A stretch of DNA of 64,000 nucleotides from Tridacna crocea (lineage: Eukaryota > Mollusca > Bivalvia > Cardiida > Cardiidae), in the NCBI GenBank assembly GCA_943736015.1, contig OX031064.1, positions 59,193,861-59,257,860 of the forward strand. Reading direction: 5' to 3'. The notes below the pieces were generated by a model that was not told the origin of the DNA, ran no database searches, and was given only the letters and a program-made list of their open reading frames with translations. The translations under genes were made by a program, and so were the position numbers. Below are positions 42,934 through 52,146 of the stretch, piece after piece. How positions within the stretch are numbered: the stretch's first letter is position 1; the number at the start of each line of letters is the position of its first letter.

Positions 42934-43070
42934 CGAAGCTAAAGTAGTTCAGTCAGTAAAGTGCAGGGTTTGAAACCCAGGAGTCCGTGGTTCGATTCCA
43001 GTTGTGGTCAATATCTTTCCGAGTCTTGGTGGTAGTCATGGTATATAACTCATTTCTCTCAGACACCTGA
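42934..43070 (+). repeat. tRNA-derived SINE head
   Basis: TAGTTCAGTCAGTAAAGTGC fits an A box and GTGGTTCGATTCC a B box, with a short GGG-TTTGAAA-CCC anticodon-like arm between. Acceptor ends do not pair. A non-tRNA body follows ('tggtggtagtcatggtatat'). Confidence 0.65.
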
Positions 43071-43107
43071 GCTTTGTTTCAAAGGAGTTTCATGTCGGAA
43101 AGTAACA

Positions 43108-43145
43108 AGTGGTGAAATATTGTACAAGTGGTGAAATATTGTACA
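43108..43145. repeat. 19-bp tandem duplication
   Basis: AAGTGGTGAAATATTGTAC occurs twice in a row. Confidence 0.8.
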
Positions 43146-43237
43146 AAGCACTGGTAATATGAACTCCAGGAATGGTTGGGTAGGTGGACCAGCCGCAGCA
43201 ATAAAGTAGAATAAGGTTGAAACTCCAAACAAACCTT

Positions 43238-43433
43238 TTAACTTTTTACTATACGACCAATGGTATACCTGTCCAAATTAAATGTTTAGGCTGTCAAGAT
43301 GCGAGTATATCAAAAATTAAAGAAAAAATTGGAAGGGTACGAAACATCGTGGAAAAAGAAGAAAATGCTGGTGTCCAACATTTTTTCCTTTTTCCGGGAT
43401 GTTTTCAAAAGCTTTAATTCTTACATTATCTCC
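43238..43433 (+). repeat. Left part of a family A copy split by the LINE
   Basis: It starts at TTAA 43238-43241 and runs through a diverged hairpin ('aaaaagaagaaaatgctgg' / 'cctttttccgggatgttttc') to 'gctttaattctta', where the LINE begins. The right end of the same A copy is found beyond the LINE at 48741-48785. Confidence 0.7.
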
Positions 43434-43777
43434 CGCTAGATGGCATTCTACAAATACACATCTATCTAATTTGGGTATCCTGGGTACAGAACCGGACTAC
43501 TTTTCTATGCAACAACCGTTACTTTGAATTTTAAACTAAAATAAACGTTCACGTAATAAAACGCTACCTTGTGCGATTCATTCAGCTATGATCAGCGGTT
43601 TAGAGAAGTCTGGAGCTAAAAGATGCATGATTTCTCCTCGAATGTATTATTAAAAGCCTTTTTCTTCATTGTTACTTTATAGCGCGTATTACTACAATCC
43701 CCCCAAAAATGGGGGGAGTGATGCGTCATATAACAGACAGGTCGAATTTTCGAAGAATATGACATGCGCAGACAACG
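43434..43777 (+). promoter_or_regulatory. LINE 5' UTR module
   Basis: This 344-bp segment is repeated without the LINE body at 37025, 38723 and 53596. It contains CAATCCCCCC...GGGGGGAGTG (43699-43721), an inverted G/C tract. Being the 5' end of the element, it is the expected site of an internal promoter; that function is inferred. Confidence 0.6.
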
Positions 43778-43930
43778 TCAAGGTCGCTCGAAAAACATGG
43801 AGTCTTGTTTTTTTTTGCGCTTGGTTCAACGCGCTTAAAATGAACAAATACAGCGAAAACCAAATGGAAACTTGAAATATTTACACATAGAGAGCGAGTT
43901 AAAGGTCTATTAAGGGAGCAGCAAGAAGAA

Positions 43931-45025
43931 ATGACCAAGAAAAGACGTAACAAAAGGAAGAATTTGGATCGAAGTGATTCAAGCATGGACAATGCACAAG
44001 AGAACAAGGTAGGAAAGTTATCGGACACACCAGAGGTCGTCGATGAAGAAGTAGTAGAAGAGGAAGAAGCGCCATCTTTCGAGGTTAGTCAGGCCATAAA
44101 TAAAGCAAACTCTGTACTATATGACATGGACAAAGAGGAGAATAGCCCAATACCTTTAAAAAACTCTTTTAGCCCATTAAGCCTCGATGTAGAAACCCCC
44201 ACCCATTCTGGATACCCCACCCAGCAGACGGAAAGTACACCCATAGTAATTGATAAAGATAGTCAGATGGACAATAGTCAGATGGACAATAGAAAAGAAA
44301 GTGAAATAAAAGTTATCATGGAAAGTCTGATAAGAATCGAAAAGAAAATGAACAACGTAGAAAAAAGACTAGATACTCTTGAAATGTTAGAGAAAAGAGT
44401 GGCAAACTTTGAAAAAGAAATATCTAAAGTATGGAACTTTATGATAGATCAGAGTAAAAAAGATGACTATAGAATTAGGGAATTACAAGATAAAGTTGAA
44501 AGCACAGACTTTTCCGTAGGTGTAACAAACGACAAAGTATTACAGTTAGAAAAAGAGAAGGATAGACTGAAGGATGAAGTGATATATTTACAATCACAGA
44601 GCATGCGCAACAACCTTTTGTTTGCAAACATTCCAGAGGCCCGTAGTGATGTACCAGAAAATCAGCCAGAAACCGAGAGAAAATTGAGAGACTTTTTGGA
44701 GAGCAAGATGAAGATAGCTAAAGATGTAGTGAATAGTATTGTCTTCGAAAGAGTTCACCGAGTGGGTAGAAAAAGAGACAATAAAAGTAGAAACATAGTT
44801 GCAAAATTTGCTTTGTACAAAGAACGAGAAATGGTGAGAAAACAGGGAAAGGCATTAGAGGGTACAAACTATAGTGTTTTTGAGCAATTTCCAATAGAAA
44901 TTGTAGAGAAAAGGAAAAGGCTTATTCCAAAAATGAAGGAAGCTAAAAGAAAGGGTCACAAAGCTTGGGTTTCTTATGACACATTATATATTGATGGCAA
45001 GCCAGTAAAGGATGAGTCAGATTAG
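43931..45025 (+). CDS. LINE ORF1 protein (RNA-binding chaperone type)
   Basis: The 364-residue product likely coats the LINE RNA. It has a basic N-terminus (KKRRNKRK), an acidic patch (residues 38-47, mostly D/E), a duplicated SQMDN (111-120), and a long coiled coil at about 121-222 with heptad-spaced I/L. The core beginning 'SMRNNLLFANIPE' (224-236) continues through 'FERVHRVGRK' (272-281) to a basic C-terminal domain with 'EQFPIEIVEKRKRL' and 'TLYIDGKP'. This is the layout of coiled-coil/RRM/CTD ORF1 proteins of L1-like LINEs. The start is the first ATG, with A at -3. It ends at TAG 45023-45025, and the frame continues directly into ORF2. Confidence 0.88.
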   Translation: MTKKRRNKRKNLDRSDSSMDNAQENKVGKLSDTPEVVDEEVVEEEEAPSFEVSQAINKANSVLYDMDKEENSPIPLKNSFSPLSLDVETPTHSGYPTQQTESTPIVIDKDSQMDNSQMDNRKESEIKVIMESLIRIEKKMNNVEKRLDTLEMLEKRVANFEKEISKVWNFMIDQSKKDDYRIRELQDKVESTDFSVGVTNDKVLQLEKEKDRLKDEVIYLQSQSMRNNLLFANIPEARSDVPENQPETERKLRDFLESKMKIAKDVVNSIVFERVHRVGRKRDNKSRNIVAKFALYKEREMVRKQGKALEGTNYSVFEQFPIEIVEKRKRLIPKMKEAKRKGHKAWVSYDTLYIDGKPVKDESD

Positions 45026-48000
45026 GGTTGTAAAGGGGATGAATTAAAAGTTCTTTCTTGGAATGTGAACGGTTTGTCCAGGCTGAAAAAGGGTTCTATT
45101 GAGTTTATCAATATTCTGTCAGGAAAGGATCTGATCTTTCTTTACGAAACATGGGCAAATTCAAAGAGTGATCTATCTATAAATGGCTTTACCTGTTACA
45201 ATTTTTACAGGAAATTTCAACACCGTAAAGCCAAACGATGTAGCGGCGGGTTAGCCCTTTATGTCAGAAACTCCATTATAGACGGTGTTAAAGTGATACG
45301 AAATCATTTTGACACAATTGTTTGGCTTAAGCTTGATAAAACCTTTTTCGGCTTGGAAAACGATGTATTTTTGTGCGGAGTTTACTTGTGGTGTGAAGGT
45401 TCACCAGCTTATGATGTTTTTGATACTGATTTATTTAACTTGTTGGAAGCAGATATTTTTGAATTTTCCGAGGTAGGATCAGTATATTTAGTGGGTGATT
45501 GGAATAGTAGGGTTGGATCAAGGAATGATTTTGTAAATTTTGACTTTTTTAATGAATATATAGATGAAGATGACTATATACCAGATAGTCCCTCAGTAAG
45601 GGCCTCTTTTGATAGCACGTGCAATTCTCACGGAATGCGACTATTAGACCTATGTAAATCCACGAGCCTTCGTATTGTCAATGGGAGGCTTAATAAGGGC
45701 GAATACACTTATATATCTGAAAACGGGGCGTCTGCTATTGACTATTTGTTGTCAAAAAGTGAAAACTTTCGTTTTATTACCGATTTCTGTATTTCGGATT
45801 TTAATATATGGAGTGACCATTCTACGCTTAGTTTTTCGTTGCATACAAATGTAAATCGTTGTAATTTGAATAATGATCCGCCCCTGCATACGTTTAAGTG
45901 GGATAGTGAAAATAAGGATCTGTTTCGAAGTGGTTTAATATCAATTTTATCACATTTGAATAATATAACGGGCAATTTGAATACACGTGACAGATCTTCA
46001 GTAGATAATGCTGTTACTGATTTTACTCGGGCTATTAGGGATATAGCAGACCCTTTATTTTGTAGTACAATCTATCAAAGGGATAACCGTAGCAATATTT
46101 GTTTCACAGACACGCACATTCCAAAAAACAAAGAATGGTTTGATGATGAGTGTTTAATAGCAAAAACATCGTATATGGATGCTTTACACGATTTCAATAT
46201 TTATAAGTCTGAATACACAAGGCTAAAATTATGCACTAAGAAAAAAGAATACAAAACATTGTTGAAAAAGAAGCGTAAACAGTATGACAATAAACTAATT
46301 AAAAAAATTGAGAACCTTAGATTTTTGAAGCCGAAACAATTTTGGCGATTTTTCAAAACACGTAAAAAATCTCTTTTGGGTAATGATTTACAGATTGGAG
46401 ATTTTAAAAACTACTTTTCAGGGCTCTGGAATGATATATCTAGTGTAAAAAATGATTTGGCCGAATATTTTTGTGAAAATCACAGATTTGACGTATATAA
46501 TGATTATTGTTATTCCGATTTGGACAGACCTATTTCTCTAGATGAACTATACAACGGTGTTAAAACACTAAATCGGGGTAAGGCCTACGGACCTGATTGC
46601 TTATTAAATGAATATTTCATTGAAAGTATGGACATAATTGGGGCTCATGTTTGTGATATTTTCAATTGTATTCTAGACAGTGGTTTTTTCCCAGAAAGCT
46701 GGATGGATGGTATAATCGTACCTTTATTTAAAAAAGGTGATGTAAATAACGTGCATAATTATAGGGGTATTACTTTAGTGAGCTGCCTTTCAAAATTATT
46801 TACTTCTGTATTGAACAAACGAATAGAAAAGTTTTGTAATGAAAATAATACGATCACTGATGCGCAATTTGCATTTGTAAAAGGCCGATCAACTGTTGAC
46901 GCTATGTTCATTTTACTTAGTATAATACAATCTCGTTTAAATGATAAAAAACGACTATACTGTAGTTTTGTTGATTTCACAAAGGCGTTTGATAGTGTTT
47001 ATAGAAATGCTTTATGGTTAAAGCTGTATAAATGCGGGATTGGGGGGAAATGTTTAAGGATAATAAAAGATATGTACAGTAAGGTTAAATCTTGCGTTAG
47101 ATTACATGGCGGCTTGTCTGACTCATTTGAAATTCCTGTAGGCTTAAAACAAGGGGAGATAATGTCACCTTTGCTGTGGGCCCTTTTCATTGAAGACCTA
47201 GAACTTTTCCTTCAGGGTGATTTCAACTCGGGTATACAAATTGATGAATTAGAAATAATATTGTTACTTTTTGCAGACGACCTAGTCATATTTGGAAATT
47301 CCCCCAAGGACCTACAAAATAGTTTAAATAAATTGTATGAATACTGTCAAACATGGGGACTAGAAGTAAATACACAAAAAACTAAGGTAATGGTATTTCG
47401 CAAAAAAGGGAAAATTTTACCCAATGAATGTTTTACATATAATAATATAGTACTTGAAAACGTGGATCACTTTAATTACTTAGGGACTGTTTTTTCATAT
47501 ACAGGCAATTTTTGCAACAATCAAGAACAAATTACTGGTAAAGCACTGAAGGCCCTAAATGTATTATTGACAAATTGCAGCAAATATAAAATGAAACCAA
47601 AAATATTATGCCAACTATTTGATTCGTTCGTAGGATCAATTTTAAGTTACGCAGCACCAATTTGGGGCTATACGAAGTCAAAATCTATTGAACGTATACA
47701 TATGAAATTTTGTAAAAGGATTCTAAATGTTAGGCAAAGTACATGTAATGCAGTTGTATATGCAGAACTTGGTAGATACCCTTTATTCATAAATAGATAT
47801 GTCCAAATTCTAAAGTACTGGTTTAAGTTAAAGTCTACAGAAAATATTATTTTGAAAACAGTGTATAGGCTTAGTCATGAACAGTGTGAGAAAGGCTGCA
47901 GAAATTGGGTTTCAGACGTTAAAAGTATGTTGAATGAGCATGGCTTTTCCAATATATGGGAAAATCCATTTTCAGTTAACGGTAAAAATTTTGTACAATA

Positions 48001-48475
48001 TTTTAGACAGCGACTTATTGATAATTATACCCAAAGTTGTTTTTCTTTGATTGCAAATGCTTCTTCCTTACAAGTCTATAAATATTTGAAAGATACGTTA
48101 CAATATGAATTATATTTGGACATTCTGCCGCCTGATCTCAGATTCTTTATAACTAGGCTTAGAACTTCCTCTCATTCCTTAAGAATTCAAACTTGTCGTT
48201 TTAGTGAAAATAGAATTCCGAGAAATGAACGAGTATGTCTCCTCTGTACCTCGGGAGAAACGGAAGATGAATTTCATTTCGTATTAAAATGTCCGTTTTT
48301 TGATCATTTAAGAAAAAAATATATTAAAGAATATTATCGTATAAGACCAAGTACCTATAAACTTTTAGAACTTTTAAATTCAACAAATAAAAATGAGATT
48401 TTCAATTTGGCTAACTATGTGAAAAACGCCCTCTTTGAAAGAACTTCATACACGCATCAATTGACTGCTGATTAA
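45026..48475 (+). CDS. LINE ORF2: APE endonuclease + reverse transcriptase + zinc-knuckle-like C-terminus
   Basis: About 1149 codons are open directly after, and in frame with, the ORF1 TAG. The endonuclease begins at LKVLSWNVNGLS (45044-45079) and shows YETW, GDWN (45494-45505) and SDH (45812-45820). The reverse transcriptase has the fingers motif around NYRGITLVS, 'FVDFTKAFDSV', 'GLKQGEIMSPLL' and the catalytic FADD (47270-47281). A CxxC...H...C motif (VCLLCTSGETEDEF..., 48234-48293) is the usual zinc-binding tail. No in-frame ATG exists between the TAG and the first endonuclease motif; the first methionine comes about 190 codons later, inside the endonuclease. Translation must use stop readthrough, reinitiation or a non-AUG start (a GTG occurs at 45065). 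No frameshifts are seen. Confidence 0.92.
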   Translation, partial: GCKGDELKVLSWNVNGLSRLKKGSIEFINILSGKDLIFLYETWANSKSDLSINGFTCYNFYRKFQHRKAKRCSGGLALYVRNSIIDGVKVIRNHFDTIVWLKLDKTFFGLENDVFLCGVYLWCEGSPAYDVFDTDLFNLLEADIFEFSEVGSVYLVGDWNSRVGSRNDFVNFDFFNEYIDEDDYIPDSPSVRASFDSTCNSHGMRLLDLCKSTSLRIVNGRLNKGEYTYISENGASAIDYLLSKSENFRFITDFCISDFNIWSDHSTLSFSLHTNVNRCNLNNDPPLHTFKWDSENKDLFRSGLISILSHLNNITGNLNTRDRSSVDNAVTDFTRAIRDIADPLFCSTIYQRDNRSNICFTDTHIPKNKEWFDDECLIAKTSYMDALHDFNIYKSEYTRLKLCTKKKEYKTLLKKKRKQYDNKLIKKIENLRFLKPKQFWRFFKTRKKSLLGNDLQIGDFKNYFSGLWNDISSVKNDLAEYFCENHRFDVYNDYCYSDLDRPISLDELYNGVKTLNRGKAYGPDCLLNEYFIESMDIIGAHVCDIFNCILDSGFFPESWMDGIIVPLFKKGDVNNVHNYRGITLVSCLSKLFTSVLNKRIEKFCNENNTITDAQFAFVKGRSTVDAMFILLSIIQSRLNDKKRLYCSFVDFTKAFDSVYRNALWLKLYKCGIGGKCLRIIKDMYSKVKSCVRLHGGLSDSFEIPVGLKQGEIMSPLLWALFIEDLELFLQGDFNSGIQIDELEIILLLFADDLVIFGNSPKDLQNSLNKLYEYCQTWGLEVNTQKTKVMVFRKKGKILPNECFTYNNIVLENVDHFNYLGTVFSYTGNFCNNQEQITGKALKALNVLLTNCSKYKMKPKILCQLFDSFVGSILSYAAPIWGYTKSKSIERIHMKFCKRILNVRQSTCNAVVYAELGRYPLFINRYVQILKYWFKLKSTENIILKTVYRLSHEQCEKGCRNWVSDVKSMLNEHGFSNIWENPFSVNGKNFVQYFRQRLIDNYTQSCFSLIANASSLQVYKYLKDTLQYELYLDILPPDLRFFITRLRTSSHSLRIQTCRFSENRIPRNERVCLLCTSGETEDEFHFVLKCPFFDHLRKKYIKEYYRIRPSTYKLLELLNSTNKNEIFNLANYVKNALFERTSYTHQLTAD

Positions 48476-48740
48476 GAGTTCGTCTCTAAAACCAAACACA
48501 TAATGTTTCCTTTAAAGCATAATTCAGATTGTGTGTGTGGGTGTGCGAGTAGGTGTGGGTGTGTGTTTGGATGTGTGTGTGTGAGGATAAATTTCTGTTT
48601 CCTATCTCTGTTTTCTTTTGTTTTCCATAAATTATTATAGACCTTGACGTTTGACATTTTTCTTTATCATATTTAGAATGTTGCTATGACTATGTACTCT
48701 GTGCTTGTCAATAAAATATCTGTATCTGTATCTGTATCTG
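48476..48740 (+). other. LINE 3' UTR and tail
   Basis: It contains a GT-rich tract (48529-48585), AATAAA at 48709 and the (TATCTG)4 tail. Tail microsatellites of this kind are used for 3'-end recognition in several LINE clades. Confidence 0.75.
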
Positions 48741-48785
48741 TTATTTCTTAGAGATTTTATAAGTCGTGATTGTATACAGTAAAAG
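48741..48785 (+). repeat. Right end of the family A copy split by the LINE
   Basis: 'ttatttcttagag' and 'aagtcgtgattgtatacag' correspond to the A right arm (TTTCTCAGG...AAGTNGGGATTGTGTGG). This completes the copy starting at 43238. Confidence 0.6.
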
Positions 48786-48875
48786 AAGATGGTTTAGCAC
48801 AGAATGACACCACAAATACCCTGTATATAGCTGAGAATTTCTTTCATTGCGATTGTTTTATCGACATCCTCCCAG

Positions 48876-49104
48876 TTAACCCTTTCCCAAACAATCCCTG
48901 GTTTTTACTGGTCCGGAATAGTAGCCTTTTGAAAACATTGCGGGAAAAGGAGAAAATGCTGGTAACCAGCATTTTCTCCTTTTCCCACAATGTTTTCTAC
49001 CCTATTATAGACAGAAATCATCTTTTCAGCAAGAGTTGAATTGTTGTCTGCAAATGCTTTCAATTTGGTCTTGTCCAAAAATTTGTCGTTTGGGAAAGGG
49101 TTAA
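48876..49104 (-). mobile_element. Family A MITE, complete
   Basis: TTAA 48876-48879 and 49101-49104; CCCTTTCCC subfamily; one stem mismatch (ACATTGCGGG). Confidence 0.9.
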
Positions 49105-49304
49105 CGCAGAAAAAATGTGAAGTATATTGTTTTATTGTTTGTATCGTGTTTAACGCCGTTTTCAACATTTTTTCCGATTATATCGCGACCGCCAGTGCAC
49201 ATATGCATGCTTCCCTGGAGTTGCTTTTACCAGTACTCCTCATAACATTCTTTCCAAGCCACTGCTTTCCGGGTAAATGCGGGTAGATTTGTTTATTGTA
49301 ATTT

Positions 49305-49305
<1 letters not shown>

Positions 49306-49370
<65 letters not shown>
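49306..49370. repeat. (TG)n(AG)n microsatellite
   Basis: Sixteen or so TG units pass directly into sixteen AG units. Confidence 0.95.
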
Positions 49371-49371
<1 letters not shown>

Positions 49372-49414
49372 CTATATAAGTCAATAATTCTGATTCTGAT
49401 TCATTCATATTAAG

Positions 49415-49566
49415 CACCGTCGGTTAAGGTCAAGCGGTGAGAAAGGAATGAATCCTGTCTAAAGGCTATCATCGGAAAGTAATCATTAGTCCAAGCTGGG
49501 GTCGAACCAGGGTTCAAACCCAGTCCTGTACATTACGGAGTGCGCTACCGCTACCGGGGATCGGCT
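49415..49566 (-). repeat. tRNA-derived SINE, second family
   Basis: On the minus strand 'gtagcggtagcgcactccg' is A-box-like and GGTTCGACCCC (from 49503-49513) is B-box-like. The body 'gacaggattcattcctttct' is shared with 59640-59850. The 3' limit is uncertain. Confidence 0.6.
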
Positions 49567-49636
49567 GTGAAGAACAAACAGTAAAGATGATGAATAGATA
49601 GCAAAGAAAGCTCCATGGTTTCTGGCGCCCAGAGAT

Positions 49637-49848
49637 TTAACCCTTATCCTACTAAATAACTAAAATAAAGTTTTCAATTGGATAGTAAAGACCGAAATCG
49701 TGCTGTTTCAAAGTAATGTTTCGGGGAATTGTTGACCCTTATCGGACAGCGTAGATCCAAGATCAGACTGTACGTTCTGTGCAGTCTGATCTTGATCTAC
49801 GCTGTCCACAAAAGGTCAGTGAGTCGCGCTTGGGAGCCTAAGGGTTAA
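49637..49848 (+). mobile_element. Family C MITE, complete (212 bp)
   Basis: TTAA 49637-49640 and 49845-49848; strong palindrome (49746-49804); right end 'gcgcttgggagcctaaggg'. Confidence 0.9.
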
Positions 49849-50076
49849 ACGCTTTACCACGAAGCAAAATTTTGAACTTGTCTCATATTAAAGTATTTTA
49901 CTGACAACAACTCAAATGTAATTTAAATGATAGTATTGGTCTATGAATAGGTAGAAAACATTGTGGAAAAAGGAGAAAATGCTGGTTACCAGCATTTTCT
50001 CCTTTTTCTACAATGTTTTCTATAGAATTCTTTCTCAGGTTTGCTAAAAGTAGAGACTTTGTGTTAAAGGCTTTAT
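49845..50076 (+). mobile_element. Family A MITE
   Basis: It shares TTAA 49845-49848 with C; the right end reads TTAT. The left internal module is diverged; the hairpin is intact apart from a paired AAAAAGG/CCTTTTT change. Confidence 0.8.
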
Positions 50077-50137
50077 CAGTTCGAGAAATGAATTTATTCC
50101 ACGAAATGAGTGGTCTGGGATTTAGACGTTTATCAAT

Positions 50138-50373
50138 TTACACTTTACAAAATGACAAATTTTTGTCACTTGTCAAAATCAAAAGCTTCTGAAGAAGATA
50201 TATGCAATGTTGCTCAAATAATGGGTTTTAAATTTGTCTTGTAATAGGAAGAAAACATTGTAGAAACAGGAGAAAATGCTTGTTACCAGCATTTTCTCCT
50301 TTTTCCCACAATGTTTTTAAATCTCTTTTAGCTCAGGCACCTAAAATCACAGGACTGATTGGTAAAGGGCTAG
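50138..50373 (+). repeat. Family A MITE, diverged
   Basis: Left TTAC and right CTAG in place of TTAA; the hairpin is recognisable; the module 'gcttctgaagaagatat' is poorly conserved. Confidence 0.7.
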
Positions 50374-50390
50374 AATCATCTGCTTTAGAA

Positions 50391-50622
50391 TTAACTCATT
50401 ACCAAACGACAGAATTTTACGTTTGTCCAAATCGAAAGCATTTGCAGACGAAAAAATAAAAGTGACTGAAAAAAGTTGAAATTTGTTTTGTGAAGGGTAG
50501 AAAATTAATGTGGGAAAAGGAGAAAATGCTTGTTAACAGCATTTTCTCCCTTTCTCACAATGTTTTCTAAGAGCTTCTTTTTCAGGGTCTTCAAAAGGAG
50601 GGATTGTGTGGTAATTGGTTAA
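50391..50622 (+). mobile_element. Family A MITE, complete
   Basis: TTAA 50391-50394 and 50619-50622; stem with few mismatches. Confidence 0.88.
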
Positions 50623-50947
50623 CACCATTTAGGGGTAATCATATTCCATTAACACATGAATACCCTGTCGCAGACTTTTTTTTATCGAACTGGGACAGAC
50701 AAGGTCTAAAACAATGCGGTAAACAAGAACAAATGCTTGTAACGAATATTTTGTTCCGTAGCATTCTGGATAAATTCTTAATAAACAACTTAAACATTGT
50801 GACAAAAGGGGGGATGCCCCGAGCGACTCTTTGATCTATTAGGATAAGTGAAATAATCTCAATTCCCGCGAGCGTACGGAAATAATTGTTTATCGATAAT
50901 TCGACTAATTAATTATACAACCTAGATATGTTCTGTGAATAGGGGGC
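50623..50947. other. Intergenic with faint A trace
   Basis: 'cgcagactttttttt' and 'gaacaaatgcttgtaacgaa' hint at a decayed A copy at 50660-50760; otherwise nothing. Confidence 0.35.
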
Positions 50948-51324
50948 TTAACTCATTACCAAACAATCCCTGGTTTTTACGACCCAGAGAAAGAAGCCTT
51001 CTGAAAACATAGTGGGAAAAGGAGAAAATGCTGGTAACCAGCATTTTCTCCTTTTCTCACAATGTTTTCTGCCTTGCTGGAAACAAATTTCAATTTCTGA
51101 GTTCCATTTATTTGTCGTCTGCTAGCGATTTCAAATTGAAAGCAGTTGCAGACGACAAAATAAATGTGACTACAGAATTGAAGTTTGTTATAGGAAAGGA
51201 AGAAAACAAAGTGGAAAAAGCAGAAAATGCGGGTTACCAACATTTTCTCCTTTTCCCACAATGTTTTCTAAAGACTTCTTTCACAGAGGTGTTAAAAGTC
51301 GAGGTTGTGTAATAAAGCGTTCAT
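50948..51324. mobile_element. Head-to-head family A dimer
   Basis: A minus-oriented copy (50948-51134) runs to its GTCGTCTGC module, where it meets the same module of a plus-oriented copy (51135-51324). Both inner ends and their TTAA are missing. The result has two ~60-bp hairpins bracketing a short inverted GACGAC junction, with outer ends of the same (AATCCC) type. Confidence 0.85.
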
Positions 51325-51424
51325 ACTAGTGGTTTGAAAGTTTCATTTAAACTAGCACGATAAGAGTTAACATATTTCCTCATACGGATGACGTTTCTCG
51401 TTCGGCTATTTTCGTAGGAAATCC

Positions 51425-51538
51425 GTAGCCATATTCACCAACTATTCGTTACGAGCAATTTCTCCTTTTCCCACAGTGTTTTCAATAGACTTTTGCTGCA
51501 GACATGTAAAAACCACGGCTTGTTTGGGAAAGGGTTAA
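51425..51538. repeat. Family D end fused to family A right half
   Basis: 'gccatattcaccaactattc' is a D TIR; directly after it comes 'ttacgagcaatttctccttt' and an A right half ending at TTAA 51535-51538. Confidence 0.65.
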
Positions 51539-51897
51539 TGATAATAGTCTAAACCGGATCTGATTGTCTAACAGGAAGTCTTTATAGATATTTTTGGGAA
51601 CACGAGAATTTTTCTAGTCACAAGGCAAACACAATTTTTGTCGTCTCAATTGAATTGTTCCATTCTCTATTTGTATTCAGATGTTTGTAATAGACTCCTT
51701 GACAAGATCTAGTTTGTTTCATTTCTTTTGCATTCTTCTTAAAGGGTGAATCTTTATACGAAAGTGAAGTTTTCAAACTCTGTATTGGCGTTGCAACTAT
51801 CATAATTCAGTCATTGACCAGATTGGTTTCTGTTTCACATTTTTTGCATGCTGTTCTAAACGTTTCACATGATTCCCTTTTCCTGTAATGCTTGACC

Positions 51898-51975
51898 ATG
51901 GATATTTTTTTCGGAGAATATAGAGCAAGATCAGCCTGCACATACATGCAGTTTGATCTTACTATATCATGGCTC
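51898..51975. repeat. Family C core remnant
   Basis: 'gagcaagatcagcctgcaca' / 'tgcagtttgatcttactata' is the decayed palindrome. Confidence 0.5.
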
Positions 51976-51981
51976 CAAATA

Positions 51982-52146
51982 AGAGGGAGTGATAGTATTC
52001 TAAATCCATTACTTCTCCTCCAAACCCTATGTTGTGGGTACTCATTTGAATCGTCTCGCCGAGACGATTCTAATGAGTACCCACAACATAGGTTTTACTT
52101 GAGAATAATTAATATTTCTAATTTTAATATCAAAATCTTTCCCTCT
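51982..52146. mobile_element. Family H element with 73-bp palindrome
   Basis: The ends are AGAGGGAG and CCCTCT. The central palindrome (52022-52095) has arms of ~36 bp (CCTATGTTGTGGGTACTCAT and its inverse) meeting at CTCGCCGAG, with one or two mismatches. Diverged copy at 9582-9732. Confidence 0.78.

Larger units (their letters stand above)
43434..48740 (+). mobile_element. Full-length non-LTR retrotransposon (LINE), 5307 bp
   Basis: It begins CATTATCTCCCGCTAG and ends with AATAAA (48709) and four TATCTG units (48717-48740). Flanking direct repeats TTAATTCTTA (43424-43433) and TTATTTCTTA (48741-48750) differ at one base and fall inside an interrupted family A element, which fixes both ends independently. 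It carries an intact ORF1 and an intact ORF2 with APE-type endonuclease and reverse transcriptase, so it may be recently active. It is one of the DNA-cutting, target-primed class. I do not assign a clade; L1/Tx1-like or another ORF1-bearing clade is possible. Confidence 0.92.

Noticed and set aside
43669..43875. 68-codon frame ahead of LINE ORF1
   Set aside because: It falls in the 5' UTR module, is not conserved in the solo copies, and has no ORF1-like features.
45065..45067. GTG as the true start of LINE ORF2
   Set aside because: It lies inside the conserved SWNVNG endonuclease motif, so starting there would remove catalytic residues; the frame is open back to 45026.
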